Source: Streptomyces sp. NBC_00341
GTDB lineage: Bacteria; Actinomycetota; Actinomycetes; Streptomycetales; Streptomycetaceae
Assembly: GCF_041435055.1 (NCBI RefSeq)
Contig: NZ_CP108002.1
Coordinates: 1,984,001-2,048,000, forward strand
Length of the DNA stretch: 64,000 nucleotides
Direction: 5' to 3'
The notes below the pieces were generated by a model. The model did no database searches. It saw only the letters and a program-made list of their open reading frames with translations, and was not told the DNA's origin. Position numbers and translations under genes: made by a program. Positions 1 to 7,139 of this stretch are shown piece after piece; position 1 is the first letter of the stretch, and each line of letters starts with the position of its first letter.

Positions 1-767
1 GGGCGGTGCGTTCCGGCTGCCCAGAGGTGCGGCTGCTGGCCCGGGTCGGCGCCGACTCCGCCGGCTGGCACCGGGACCGGCTGCGCCGGGCGGGCGTCCG
101 CGATCTGCTGGCCGTGGACGACGGGGCGCCGACCGCGACGGTCGTCGCCCTGGTCGACTCCGCCGCCGAACGCACCTTCCTCACGGACAGCGGCGCGGCC
201 CTGCGCCTCGCGCCGGAGGACTGGTCGCCGTCGATGCTCGACGGAATCGGCCGGCTCCACCTCTCCGGCTACCTGCTCTTCGCCGAGAGGAGCCGCGCGA
301 CGGCTCTGCTCGCGCTGCGGGAGGCCGGGCGGCGGAACATCCCGGTGAGCGTCGACCCGGCCTCCGCGGGGTTCCTGGCCGAGCTGGGCGTCGACCGCTT
401 CCTGGAACTCGTCGGAGAGGTGGATCTGCTGCTGCCCAACGCGGACGAGGCGCGGCTGCTCACCGCCCTCCCCGGACCGGCCGACGCCGCGGCCGAGCTG
501 AGCCTGCTGGTCCGCCAGGTGGTCGTCACCCTGGGCCGGGACGGCGCCCTGCTCGCCACCGGGGGCGCGGTGACCGGCCGGGTCCCGGCCGACCCGGTGC
601 GGGACCCGGTGGACTCCACGGGGGCGGGCGACGCCTTCACCGGCGGCTTCCTCGCGGCGCTGCTGGCGGGCGAGGACCCCGCGACGGCCGCCGCGGCGGG
701 ATGCCTCGCGGGAGCACGGGCCGTCATGGCGGTGGGCGGACGGCCGCCGCTGCCGGAGGAGCGGTAG
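1..767 (+). CDS. PfkB-family carbohydrate kinase (5' end outside window)
   Basis: About 254 C-terminal residues of a ribokinase/PfkB-family sugar or nucleoside kinase are visible. These enzymes transfer the gamma-phosphate of ATP to a sugar hydroxyl. The second PfkB signature is clear near the C-terminus (DSTGAGDAFTGGF), with the catalytic Asp in GAGD and the anion-hole glycines. The upstream NADEARLL segment is typical of the fold. The reading frame is open to base 3, so the start and the first PfkB motif lie before the window; the GTG at position 6 is probably internal, since the family is normally about 300 residues. The next gene is convergent and begins 5 bp after the stop. Substrate cannot be assigned from sequence. 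Confidence 0.85.
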   Translation, partial: AVRSGCPEVRLLARVGADSAGWHRDRLRRAGVRDLLAVDDGAPTATVVALVDSAAERTFLTDSGAALRLAPEDWSPSMLDGIGRLHLSGYLLFAERSRATALLALREAGRRNIPVSVDPASAGFLAELGVDRFLELVGEVDLLLPNADEARLLTALPGPADAAAELSLLVRQVVVTLGRDGALLATGGAVTGRVPADPVRDPVDSTGAGDAFTGGFLAALLAGEDPATAAAAGCLAGARAVMAVGGRPPLPEER

Positions 768-772
768 GGCCG

Positions 773-1426
773 CTACCCGTCCGCGTCCCGCCGCAGGCCC
801 GTCCAGGCGGGATGGCGCGGATCGTCGGCCCGGACGACCGCGTCCGCGCTCCCGGCGGGCGCCACCTCGTCCTCGTACCGTTCGAAGGCGGGCAGCGTCC
901 ACTGCTCGGCCTCCTCCGTGCGCCGCCGCAGCGCGCCCGGCGAGAGCCGCAGGTGGACGCTCAGGTCGAACGGGAACCAGTGCCCCAGCAGCAACGGGCC
1001 GTGCACCACGAGCACCCCGCCCTCCGGCAGGAGCCGGTAGGGGCTCCGGGTGGCCCGGTCCGTCGCCGGGTCCCAGAGATCGGGCAGCACCCGCCCGTTG
1101 CCGCCCGCCTCCAACGGCCCGAACACCTCACGCCACAGCGCTCCGGTGTCGAACCAGCTGCCGTAGTACGAGTCGGGGTCCCGTTTGCCGTACTCGTACC
1201 GCAGACTGGCGGGCCGCAGGAACCCCGCCGTGGACACGGGAAGCACGGCCCGGCCGCGCAGCCGCAGCGCCTGTCCGAGCGACTCGGCCAGCTCGCCGGT
1301 CCGGGCGGCCGGGGCCCCGTCGACGGCGACCTTGAGCCAGGGCCCGCCGTCGGACGGCTCCAGGGCGTCGGCGTGCGCGGCGAGGGCGTCCGCCAGTCGT
1401 TCCCAGGTGATCGCTTCGAATCGCAC
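773..1426 (-). CDS. uridine kinase-like P-loop protein
   Basis: This is a 217-residue protein of the uridine kinase-like type common in Streptomyces. It would phosphorylate a nucleoside or similar substrate in the cytoplasm. The region after WLKVAVDGAPAARTGEL sits where the P-loop is expected but lacks a canonical GxxGxGK(S/T), so it is a divergent kinase and activity is uncertain. Later segments (RFEAITWERL, YEYGKRDPDSYYGSWFD, VVHGPLLLG) match the family layout as I remember it. I chose the GTG at 1426 because it lies 7 bp after the stop of the upstream gene on the same strand, suggesting coupling. A longer frame extends upstream but would overlap that gene's end. Confidence 0.6.
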   Translation of the reverse strand: MRFEAITWERLADALAAHADALEPSDGGPWLKVAVDGAPAARTGELAESLGQALRLRGRAVLPVSTAGFLRPASLRYEYGKRDPDSYYGSWFDTGALWREVFGPLEAGGNGRVLPDLWDPATDRATRSPYRLLPEGGVLVVHGPLLLGHWFPFDLSVHLRLSPGALRRRTEEAEQWTLPAFERYEDEVAPAGSADAVVRADDPRHPAWTGLRRDADG

Positions 1427-1433
1427 GTCACCA

Positions 1434-2108
1434 TCATGGCCCCGGCCGGCCGAGGTCCGGCCGGTGGTCCGCCGCCAGCCGCACGACGCGTTCGGCGAGC
1501 GGGCCACGGGCGGGCTCGATCGCGGCGGCGGCAGCGGCGAGGCGGGTGATGTCGGTGAACCAGTCGCCGGAGAGCGTCTCCGCCACCCTGATACGGGCGA
1601 AGCCGCGCTCCAGCAGGCCCCTGGCGGTCTCCGGCCGGCCGCGCAGCAGCGCCTTCACGGCGGCGACGGCGTTGGCGAGCGCGCTGGCCGGCCTCGACCA
1701 GTCGTCGCTGCGCGCCGCCGGGTTGTCCTGGTCGTAGCCGGGCCGGTCCGCGACGGACAGCGCCACGATCTCCAGATCCAGCCGCCAGAAGAGGGGCAGC
1801 CCGTCGAAGTCAACGAAGAGCAGCCGCCTGCCTCGGGAGTTCCCCAGCTCGGGGTCGACCCGCAGGGAGGCGACGTGCCTGACCGCGCCGAGCAGCTCCG
1901 GGACGGCAGCGACGCAGTCCGCGAACCGGCCGTCGGGCACGGTCCAGCGGAGGTCGATATCGCTGTACGCGTCGGCGGTCCCCCGCGCGAGCGACCCCCT
2001 CGGTTCCGCCTTCGATCCGGCGCAGTGGGAGCGGAGCGCGCCCAGGAGCCGCTGCGCCAGCGCGGCCCGGCGCGCCGGGTCGAGGTCCCCGGGGCCCACT
2101 TCACTCAC
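1434..2108 (-). CDS. nucleotidyltransferase domain protein
   Basis: This 224-residue protein has a Pol-beta-type nucleotidyltransferase core: GSLARGTADAYSDIDL carries the G-S and D-x-D metal-binding signature near residue 50. The rest is helical and resembles minimal aminoglycoside or nucleotide adenylyltransferases. I chose the GTG at 2108, preceded by a G-rich ribosome-binding site (GGGGGC). The longer frame to 2222 would run into the oppositely oriented SnoaL gene. It lies just upstream of the kinase-like gene, so the two probably form an operon. Substrate is unknown. Confidence 0.7.
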   Translation of the reverse strand: MSEVGPGDLDPARRAALAQRLLGALRSHCAGSKAEPRGSLARGTADAYSDIDLRWTVPDGRFADCVAAVPELLGAVRHVASLRVDPELGNSRGRRLLFVDFDGLPLFWRLDLEIVALSVADRPGYDQDNPAARSDDWSRPASALANAVAAVKALLRGRPETARGLLERGFARIRVAETLSGDWFTDITRLAAAAAAIEPARGPLAERVVRLAADHRPDLGRPGP

Positions 2109-2148
2109 TGCCCGCCCCCTTTCGCCGCCGCCTCGTACGATCTCCCCC

Positions 2149-2514
2149 ATGGACCTCGAATTCGCCCGCACGTTCGCCTCGCGGTGGCAGGACGACTGGA
2201 ACTCCCATGACCTGGAACGCATCCTGACGCACTATCACCAGGACGTGACGTTCAGCTCTCCCATGATCGCCCGGTTCACCGGCGACCCCTCCGGCACCGT
2301 GCGCGGCAAGGACCAGCTGCGTGCGTACTGGGCGCGCGGTCTTGAGCTCATCCCCGACCTGGAGTTCGAGGTGATGGACGTCCGGGTGAGCGTCGACACC
2401 CTGGTGATCGACTACCGCAACCAGATCGGCGGCCGGGTGTACGAGGTGCTGACGTTCCGGGACGGGCTGGTGACCGGCGGCCTCGGCGCGTACGGGGAGA
2501 CGCTCGCCCGCTGA
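2149..2514 (+). CDS. SnoaL-like / NTF2-fold protein
   Basis: This is a 121-residue single-domain protein with the NTF2-like cone fold pattern: an N-terminal helix with W and H residues (WQDDWNSHDLERILTHYHQD), then a GKDQLRAYW segment and strands ending FRDGLVTGG. Such proteins include polyketide cyclases, ketosteroid isomerases and binding proteins, so a specific reaction cannot be given. No Shine-Dalgarno is visible. Instead a TACGAT -10-like hexamer lies 7 bp before the ATG, so the message may be leaderless. It is divergent from the nucleotidyltransferase gene across only about 40 bp. Confidence 0.75.
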   Translation: MDLEFARTFASRWQDDWNSHDLERILTHYHQDVTFSSPMIARFTGDPSGTVRGKDQLRAYWARGLELIPDLEFEVMDVRVSVDTLVIDYRNQIGGRVYEVLTFRDGLVTGGLGAYGETLAR

Positions 2515-2539
2515 CGGCGGGGCGAGCCTCAGCCCCGCC

Positions 2540-3043
2540 TCACTTCTTCCCGCCGGTCTCCCCCTCGCCCTTTCCGCCGCAGTCCACGGCGTCGGCGTCG
2601 TCGGAGAGTTCGCTGCCCTCGGGCAGCAGGTAGGTCACCCAGAGGACGACGGGCTCGGTCCCCAGGTTGCGCCCGATGTGGCGGTGCTTGGCCCCGGACG
2701 GCTCGATGAAGGACGTTCCGGCGGGCGTCACCTCGACCGAGCAGTCGTCCAGGGTGCGGGTCAGCGTCCCCTTCTTGACGACCGCGATCAGCTGACCGCG
2801 GTGGGTGTGCCAGCCGGTGGAACCGCCGGGCTCGACGGTGATCTTCCGGAAGGTGACGTCGGTACGGCCCTTCGGCGTCTTCACCTTCAGCTTGCCCGGC
2901 GATGTGCCCTCCGCGACGACGGTGCCGCTCACACCGCTGCCCGGAGTGGCGACGGCCGCCGACGGCACGAAGCAGAGCGCTGCCACACAGCCCCCGATGA
3001 CAAGCGCCTTGACCGGCCGCCCCTGCTGTCCGCCACGTCTCAT
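2540..3043 (-). CDS. secreted cupin-domain protein
   Basis: This 167-residue protein starts with an N-terminal signal sequence (KALVIGGCVAALCFVPSAAVA), giving export followed by a small conserved cupin barrel. The cupin motif around STGWHTHRGQLIAVVKKG supplies the two histidines and the later KHRHIG supplies another, consistent with a metal site. One cysteine lies in DDCSVEV and another at the C-terminus (VDCGG). I chose the ATG at 3043 because GGAGGAG lies 7 bp upstream. It is convergent with the SnoaL gene. Enzymatic role unknown. Confidence 0.75.
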   Translation of the reverse strand: MRRGGQQGRPVKALVIGGCVAALCFVPSAAVATPGSGVSGTVVAEGTSPGKLKVKTPKGRTDVTFRKITVEPGGSTGWHTHRGQLIAVVKKGTLTRTLDDCSVEVTPAGTSFIEPSGAKHRHIGRNLGTEPVVLWVTYLLPEGSELSDDADAVDCGGKGEGETGGKK

Positions 3044-3165
3044 GGGCCACTCCTCCGCGTCAGTGCCCCGGGCATCACCTGGTGCCCCTGGCATCCCAAA
3101 TGCCCCGACGCTACCCAGGAGTCGGCCGGGCGAACCGTCCCGCCACCGCCGTCATCAGTCCTTCG

Positions 3166-3861
3166 TCATTCGCCCCGCAGCCCTGCGGCCAGCGGCCCTT
3201 CGCCGGACACCTCGATCCGCCCGTCCCCGACCGCCTCTGCGAAGGTCGCCTCGCCGCGCCCGAGCGCGAGGCAGAGCTCTGCGTCGAGCACGATGCGCGC
3301 GTCGGCCCGGTCCGCAGGACCGTCCCCGTAGACCGCGCTGCCGGGCTCCCGTACCCCCGTACGGATGTGGAACTCGCCCTCGTCCAGCTGTACGTCGAGC
3401 ACGCCGTCACCGGCCGGTCCGCCGGGCCCGTCCAGTGCGCGCAGCAGCGGCAGCGCGAACCAGTGCGCCCGGACCGCGTCCGTGGGCCGGCGCTCGGCGA
3501 GGGCGGGCGCTCCCCATTCGGCGAGTGCGGCGAGGACGGGCAGCAGGCCGTGGCCGCGTTCGGTGAGTTCGTACACCGCGGCGGCGGCGGGTGGCGGCAG
3601 CCGGCGGCGGGTGGCCAGTCCACCCTGCTCCATGTCCTTGAGCCGGGAGGCCAGGACGTCCGTGCTGACGCCGGGCAGGTCGGCGTGCAGATCGGTGTAC
3701 CGGCGCGGGCCGGCCAGCAGTTCACGGACGATCAGCAGGGTCCACCGGTCACCGACGGCGTCCAGGGCGCGTGCGCCGGCGCAGAACTGGTCGTAACTCC
3801 GGCGGCGGGCCGGGCGGGCTGCGGGCTGTTGCTCACGTGGCATGCGACGCAGTCTAGACAT
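3166..3861 (-). CDS. HxlR-family transcriptional regulator with C-terminal domain
   Basis: This is a 231-residue MarR/HxlR-type winged helix regulator. The N-terminal half has the HxlR pattern: a Cys in YDQFCAGARALDAVGDRW, then LLIVRELLAGPRRYTDL and VSTDVLASRLKDMEQGGL as the HTH and wing. The C-terminal 100 residues resemble the SCP2-like domain often fused to this family. I chose the ATG at 3861 because GGAAAG lies upstream, whereas the ATG at 3843 has no site. The gene is divergent from the aminotransferase, and the 67-bp gap holds three overlapping palindromes that are likely its own operators. Confidence 0.85.
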   Translation of the reverse strand: MSRLRRMPREQQPAARPARRRSYDQFCAGARALDAVGDRWTLLIVRELLAGPRRYTDLHADLPGVSTDVLASRLKDMEQGGLATRRRLPPPAAAAVYELTERGHGLLPVLAALAEWGAPALAERRPTDAVRAHWFALPLLRALDGPGGPAGDGVLDVQLDEGEFHIRTGVREPGSAVYGDGPADRADARIVLDAELCLALGRGEATFAEAVGDGRIEVSGEGPLAAGLRGE

Positions 3862-3865
3862 GTTG

Positions 3866-3900
3866 TTGGACTTTCCAAGCTCAAGCTTGGTAAAACCAAG
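3866..3900. promoter_or_regulatory. three overlapping palindromes between hxlR-type regulator and aminotransferase
   Basis: Read on the plus strand there are three dyads built from TTGG/CCAA half-sites. They are TTGGA-CTT-TCCAA at 3866-3878, CCAAGCT-CA-AGCTTGG at 3875-3890 and CTTGGT-AAA-ACCAAG at 3886-3900. The series fills most of the intergenic space between the two divergent starts. It is the natural operator for the adjacent HxlR regulator. Binding is inferred. Confidence 0.6.
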
Positions 3901-3928
3901 TATCACAGTCGGGTCGGGGAGGCACCGC

Positions 3929-5140
3929 ATGGAATTCCGCCAGTCCAGCAAGCTCAACGAGGTCTGCTACGAGATCCGGGGCCCGGTCATCGAACAGGCC
4001 AACGCCCTGGAGGAGGCGGGCCACAGCGTGCTCCGGCTCAACACGGGCAACCCGGCGCAGTTCGGTTTCGAGGCGCCGGAGGAGATCGTCCAGGACATGA
4101 TCCGGATGCTCCCGCAGGCCCACGGCTACACCGATTCGCGCGGCATCCTCTCGGCCCGCCGGGCCGTCGCGCAGCGCTACCAGGCGATGGGGCTCACCGA
4201 GGTCGGCGTGGACGACATCTTCCTCGGCAACGGGGTCTCGGAGCTGATCTCGATGGCCGTGCAGGGCCTGTTGGAGGACGGTGACGAGGTGCTGATCCCG
4301 TCACCGGACTACCCGCTGTGGACCGCGGTGACGACGCTGGCCGGCGGCAGGGCCGTGCACTACATGTGCGACGAGGCCTCGGACTGGAACCCCGACCTGG
4401 CCGACATGGCATCGAAGATCACCGACCGGACCCGGGCCGTCGTGATCATCAACCCGAACAATCCGACCGGCGCCGTGTACCCGCGCGAGGTCCTCGAAGC
4501 CATCCTCGATCTGGCCCGCAGGCACGGCCTCATGGTGTTCGCCGACGAGATCTACGACCAGATCCTGTACGACGACGCCGAGCACCACAGCGTGGCGGTC
4601 CTCGCCCCCGACCTGGTCTGCCTCACCTTCAGCGGACTGTCCAAGACGTACCGGGTGGCCGGCTTCCGTTCGGGCTGGATGGTGGTGTCCGGTCCCAAGC
4701 AGCACGCGCGCAGCTATCTGGAGGGGCTGACCATGCTCGCCTCCATGCGGCTGTGCCCCAACGCCCCGGCGCAGTACGCCATCCAGGCCGCGCTCGGCGG
4801 CCGGCAGTCGATCCGGGAGCTGGTGGTGCCGGGCGGCAGGCTGTACGAGCAGCGCAACCGTGCCTGGGAGAAGCTGAACGAGATCCCCGGGGTGTCGTGC
4901 GTGAAGCCGAAGGGCGCGCTGTACGCCTTCCCGCGCATCGACCCGAAGGTGCACCCCCTCGTCGACGACGAGAAGTTCGTCCTGGACCTGCTGCTGAGGG
5001 AGAAGATCCAGGTCGTGCAGGGCACCGGCTTCAACTGGCCGCGGCCCGACCACTTCCGGATCCTGACCCTCCCGTACGCTGACGATCTCGACGCGGCCAT
5101 CAGCCGGATCGGCCGCTTCCTGACCGGATACCGGCAGTGA
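3929..5140 (+). CDS. alaA: pyridoxal-phosphate aminotransferase, AlaA-like
   Basis: This is a 403-residue class I aminotransferase, closest by eye to glutamate-pyruvate aminotransferase AlaA, which makes alanine from pyruvate. Visible PLP features are NPNNPTGAVYP, FADEIYDQILYD with the cofactor-contacting Asp and Tyr, the Schiff-base lysine in SGLSKTYRVAG, and the GWM arginine region (FRSGWMVV). The start ATG has GGGGAGG at 3916-3922. It is divergent from the HxlR regulator and probably controlled by it. The stop codon lies inside a short degenerate tandem repeat. Substrate specificity is inferred from family resemblance only. Confidence 0.85.
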   Translation: MEFRQSSKLNEVCYEIRGPVIEQANALEEAGHSVLRLNTGNPAQFGFEAPEEIVQDMIRMLPQAHGYTDSRGILSARRAVAQRYQAMGLTEVGVDDIFLGNGVSELISMAVQGLLEDGDEVLIPSPDYPLWTAVTTLAGGRAVHYMCDEASDWNPDLADMASKITDRTRAVVIINPNNPTGAVYPREVLEAILDLARRHGLMVFADEIYDQILYDDAEHHSVAVLAPDLVCLTFSGLSKTYRVAGFRSGWMVVSGPKQHARSYLEGLTMLASMRLCPNAPAQYAIQAALGGRQSIRELVVPGGRLYEQRNRAWEKLNEIPGVSCVKPKGALYAFPRIDPKVHPLVDDEKFVLDLLLREKIQVVQGTGFNWPRPDHFRILTLPYADDLDAAISRIGRFLTGYRQ

Positions 5141-5207
5141 CACTGGCCGGATACCGGCAGTGACCCTGACCGGACACGGCAGTGACACTGGCCGGATACG
5201 GCGGTGA
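5124..5207 (+). repeat. degenerate tandem repeat around the aminotransferase stop codon
   Basis: About four imperfect copies of a 22-24 bp unit of the form CCGGATACCGGCAGTGAC plus a short tail run from 5124. The first copy contains the TGA stop of the aminotransferase. Later copies drift (CCGGACACGGCAGTGAC, CCGGATACGGCGGTGAC). The array continues toward the next gene and makes the start of that gene ambiguous. Confidence 0.8.
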
Positions 5208-5259
5208 CCGGGCGCCGGAAGTGACCGGACCGGACGCCGGAGATGAACGGATACCGATC

Positions 5260-5886
5260 GTGAGCCGCTCCACCTGCGCCGCCTGCCGGGTCCCCGTGCA
5301 CACCCAGTTCGCCTCGTTCGAGCTGGTCGGGCCGATCGTCGAGGGCGGGCTGGACCCGGCCTCCGACCCCGCGTGGGCGGAGTCGGGTGCGAAGTCGCCC
5401 GCGGAGTACGCGCGCTGGGCGGGGCACCTGTGCGGCATGACCTGTCTGCGGATGGCACTCGGCGCCGACGCCCCGCCCCTCTTCGCGCTGCGCGACGGAG
5501 CGCTCGGGTACGGCGCGTACACCGAGGACCCGGACGGCGCGATCCACGGCCTGGTCTACGCCCCCTTCGCCGACTACGTACGCGAGAGCCACGGCCTCGA
5601 CGCCACCGTCCACCGGCACCTCTCGCCGGAGGAGATCCCGGCCCTGCTGGACGCGGGCCGGTCCGTCATGGCGTCGGTGCACTACGCGATCCGTCATCCC
5701 GGGCGGCCCGCGCCGGGGCGCGGCGGCCATCTGGTGCTCCTGACCTCGCGTACGGCCGACGGCAGGGGCGTGCACTTCCACAATCCGTCGGGCACCAGCG
5801 CGGACACCCGGGCGGTGGAGCTTCCGCTGGCCGAGTTCGCGCGGTTCTTCGCCGGGCGCGGAGTGTCGCTGGCCGCGCGGGCGTGA
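5260..5886 (+). CDS. C39-like peptidase family protein
   Basis: This is a 208-residue papain-fold protein resembling bacteriocin-type C39 or BtrH-like cysteine peptidases. The catalytic pattern is readable: Cys in GHLCGMTCLRMAL, His in RGGHLVLLT, and a following Asn in HFHNPSGT. There is no signal peptide or transporter domain, so it is cytoplasmic or not an exporter. The GTG at 5260 is preferred; an upstream GTG at 5182 would add 26 residues encoded entirely by the degenerate repeat. It follows the aminotransferase by about 120 bp and may be co-transcribed. The substrate is unknown. Confidence 0.7.
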   Translation: MSRSTCAACRVPVHTQFASFELVGPIVEGGLDPASDPAWAESGAKSPAEYARWAGHLCGMTCLRMALGADAPPLFALRDGALGYGAYTEDPDGAIHGLVYAPFADYVRESHGLDATVHRHLSPEEIPALLDAGRSVMASVHYAIRHPGRPAPGRGGHLVLLTSRTADGRGVHFHNPSGTSADTRAVELPLAEFARFFAGRGVSLAARA

Positions 5887-5909
5887 CGCGCCGGGCCCGG
5901 AACAGGAGC

Positions 5910-5940
5910 GGGCCCGGGGGTGTAGCCGACCCCCGAGCCC
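5910..5940. terminator. long GC-rich hairpin, probable bidirectional terminator
   Basis: A stem of about 12 bp with one wobble (GGGCCCGGGGGT pairing with ACCCCCGAGCCC) encloses a short loop. It separates the convergent C39-like gene from the end of the minus-strand RNA locus. No T-tract follows on either side, which is usual for Streptomyces terminators. Confidence 0.65.
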
Positions 5941-5994
5941 TGTGATGCCGCCTGTGTTGCACGCCGACACGTTTAAGGTCCCGTATCAGTTTTA

Positions 5995-6071
5995 TGTCGT
6001 CGCGTCCTGCCTTTAGACAACCGCGGACCGAAGCTCCGCGGGCCGGAGTCGAACCGGCATCTCGACGCACA
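5995..6071 (-). ncRNA. permuted tRNA-like RNA, unit B
   Basis: Read 6071 to 5995. A closing stem (CGTCG at 6067-6063 with CGACG at 6002-5998, continued by TGT/ACA across one bulge) is followed by a 4-nt link, then a canonical T-arm (GCCGG, loop TTCGACT, CCGGC, 6058-6042). Next come acceptor strand CCGCGGA (6041-6035), a 7-nt cap GCTTCGG, and acceptor strand TCCGCGG (6027-6021). The unit ends with TT and a D-arm (GTC, loop with A14 and GG, GAC, 6018-6004). The acceptor stem is 7/7 Watson-Crick. U8, A14, A15-U48, G18G19 and A21 are all present. The arms are in the reverse order of a normal tRNA, and there is no anticodon loop or CCA. Confidence 0.75.
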
Positions 6072-6141
6072 CGGGCACGGGCCCGGTCGATCCGGCGATA
6101 GGCGGCGCATGCTGAGTCTGGAGCAAGAGTCTGAGATTGAT

Positions 6142-6236
6142 CGCGGTCTGCCTCTGCCAGTTGGGCCACCCCGGCCCGCATCCGCAGGAGCTGCGGAAGT
6201 GCCGGGGGGAGGACTCGAACCTCCACCGTAACCGCG
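6142..6236 (-). ncRNA. permuted tRNA-like RNA, unit A
   Basis: Read 6236 to 6142. A 7-bp closing stem pairs CGCGGTT (6236-6230) with GACCGCG (6148-6142). A 5-nt variable region ending in U48 leads to a T-arm (GGAGG, loop TTCGAGT, CCTCC, 6224-6208). Acceptor strand CCCCGGC (6207-6201) is joined to its partner GCCGGGG (6175-6169) through an insert that itself forms a 7-bp hairpin (TCCGCAG/CTGCGGA, 6197-6181). U8, G9 and a D-arm follow (GCC, loop with A14, A15, GG and A21, GGC, 6166-6150). The acceptor pairing is 7/7. In normal tRNA order the two halves do not pair. It lies 84 bp after the upstream protein's stop codon. Confidence 0.75.
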
Positions 6237-6264
6237 TCGTCACGACAAACTTCAGTTTCAGCTT

Positions 6265-6306
6265 TGCGCTCCTCGCGCACCCCAGCGGCTTCGACCGCCG
6301 CCGGGG
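6265..6306 (-). other. two adjacent hairpins between the DUF gene and RNA unit A
   Basis: Immediately after the upstream stop codon lies a 10-bp hairpin with one G-T wobble (CCCCGGCGGC with GCCGCTGGGG, loop GGTCGAA, 6306-6280). It is directly followed by a 5-bp hairpin (TGCGC with GCGCA, loop GAGGA, 6279-6265). They may end or process the mRNA, or belong to the structured RNA that follows. Confidence 0.55.
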
Positions 6307-6319
6307 ATTCCTTGGTCGG

Positions 6320-7051
6320 TCACCCGAAGAGGTAACCGAATACCGCATCACCCACCCGCTGGTCCGTGACGTCCACGCCGTTGGCCTCCTCGCGGGCGAA
6401 CTTGACGGCCTGCTGGAGCTTCTCGATCCGGTCGGTCAGCTCGTTGATCCGCCGCGCGGGCAGCGCCCCGGAGAACTTCACGGTCGTCCAGTAGCCGACC
6501 GGGACGTCCTCGTAGTACACCTCGACCTGCGCCGGGTGCTTCTCGGTGGCCTCCGCCTTCACATGGTTGCGGGGCACCTTCTTGGTCCGCAGGGTCCGCA
6601 CCGGCTCGGTCTTCCAGGAGTCGGTGGACGGGTCCTGGGCCCAGGCCTCCGAGGCTTCGAGCACCGGCAGCTTGCGGATGAAGGTGGTGATGTCGGTGAG
6701 CTGCTTCTCCAGGAAGAGCAGATACGAGACCGGCACACCGGGCACCAGCACCCGGCCGTCGACCGAGATGTCGGCGCGGGCGGCGCAGTTCGCCCAGTCC
6801 TTGGTGGCGGTCACGTCGAACAGCCGGGTGAGGGTCGTCGCCGTCTGGCGCAGCACGTCCTCGGCCTTGATCTGCACCGGCGTCGACTCGGGCGGCAGTT
6901 GCTCGCCCTCCTCGTCCTTCGGCTGGTACGTCCGGGAGATCCCGGCCAGCAGACCGGCCTTCTGGAGGCCGTGATGCGCCGCCGTCAGGTCCTGGTGAGC
7001 CTTGGACTTGACGCCCTTCTCCACTGCGATGATCTGATTGAGTTTCGCCAC
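6320..7051 (-). CDS. uncharacterised actinobacterial DUF protein next to tRNA-like RNAs
   Basis: This is a 243-residue cytoplasmic protein of unknown function; I recall it as a conserved Streptomyces family (possibly catalogued as DUF7873, not verified). It has no signal peptide or membrane segment. Visible features are an N-terminal helix (AKLNQIIAVEKGVKSKAHQD), a strongly basic stretch near residues 155-185 (RTLRTKKVPRNHVKAEATEK), and a C-terminal helical segment (RINELTDRIEKLQQAVKFA) ending VFGYLFG. The basic stretch could contact RNA. The GTG at 7051 is chosen because the conserved-looking sequence begins there; no good Shine-Dalgarno is visible, so it may be leaderless. It lies directly upstream of two permuted tRNA-like RNAs on the same strand. 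Confidence 0.7.
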   Translation of the reverse strand: MAKLNQIIAVEKGVKSKAHQDLTAAHHGLQKAGLLAGISRTYQPKDEEGEQLPPESTPVQIKAEDVLRQTATTLTRLFDVTATKDWANCAARADISVDGRVLVPGVPVSYLLFLEKQLTDITTFIRKLPVLEASEAWAQDPSTDSWKTEPVRTLRTKKVPRNHVKAEATEKHPAQVEVYYEDVPVGYWTTVKFSGALPARRINELTDRIEKLQQAVKFAREEANGVDVTDQRVGDAVFGYLFG

Positions 7052-7139
7052 ACCCAGGAAGCTAGCAACATCAACACCCGCCACACCAACGCTTTTTGGG
7101 CAGGGCACCGGATACCGATCTCAGCAGGGGGCAGGCCGC

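Noticed and set aside
701..2210. Long plus-strand frames opposite the kinase-like and nucleotidyltransferase genes
   Set aside because: Their products are compositionally biased and carry no domain, while the minus-strand frames show recognisable motifs and coupled starts.
5995..6236. Two degenerate ordinary tRNAs at the RNA locus
   Set aside because: Pairing the D-arm half of unit A with the T-arm half of unit B in normal order gives no acceptor stem, whereas the permuted order pairs 7/7 in both units.
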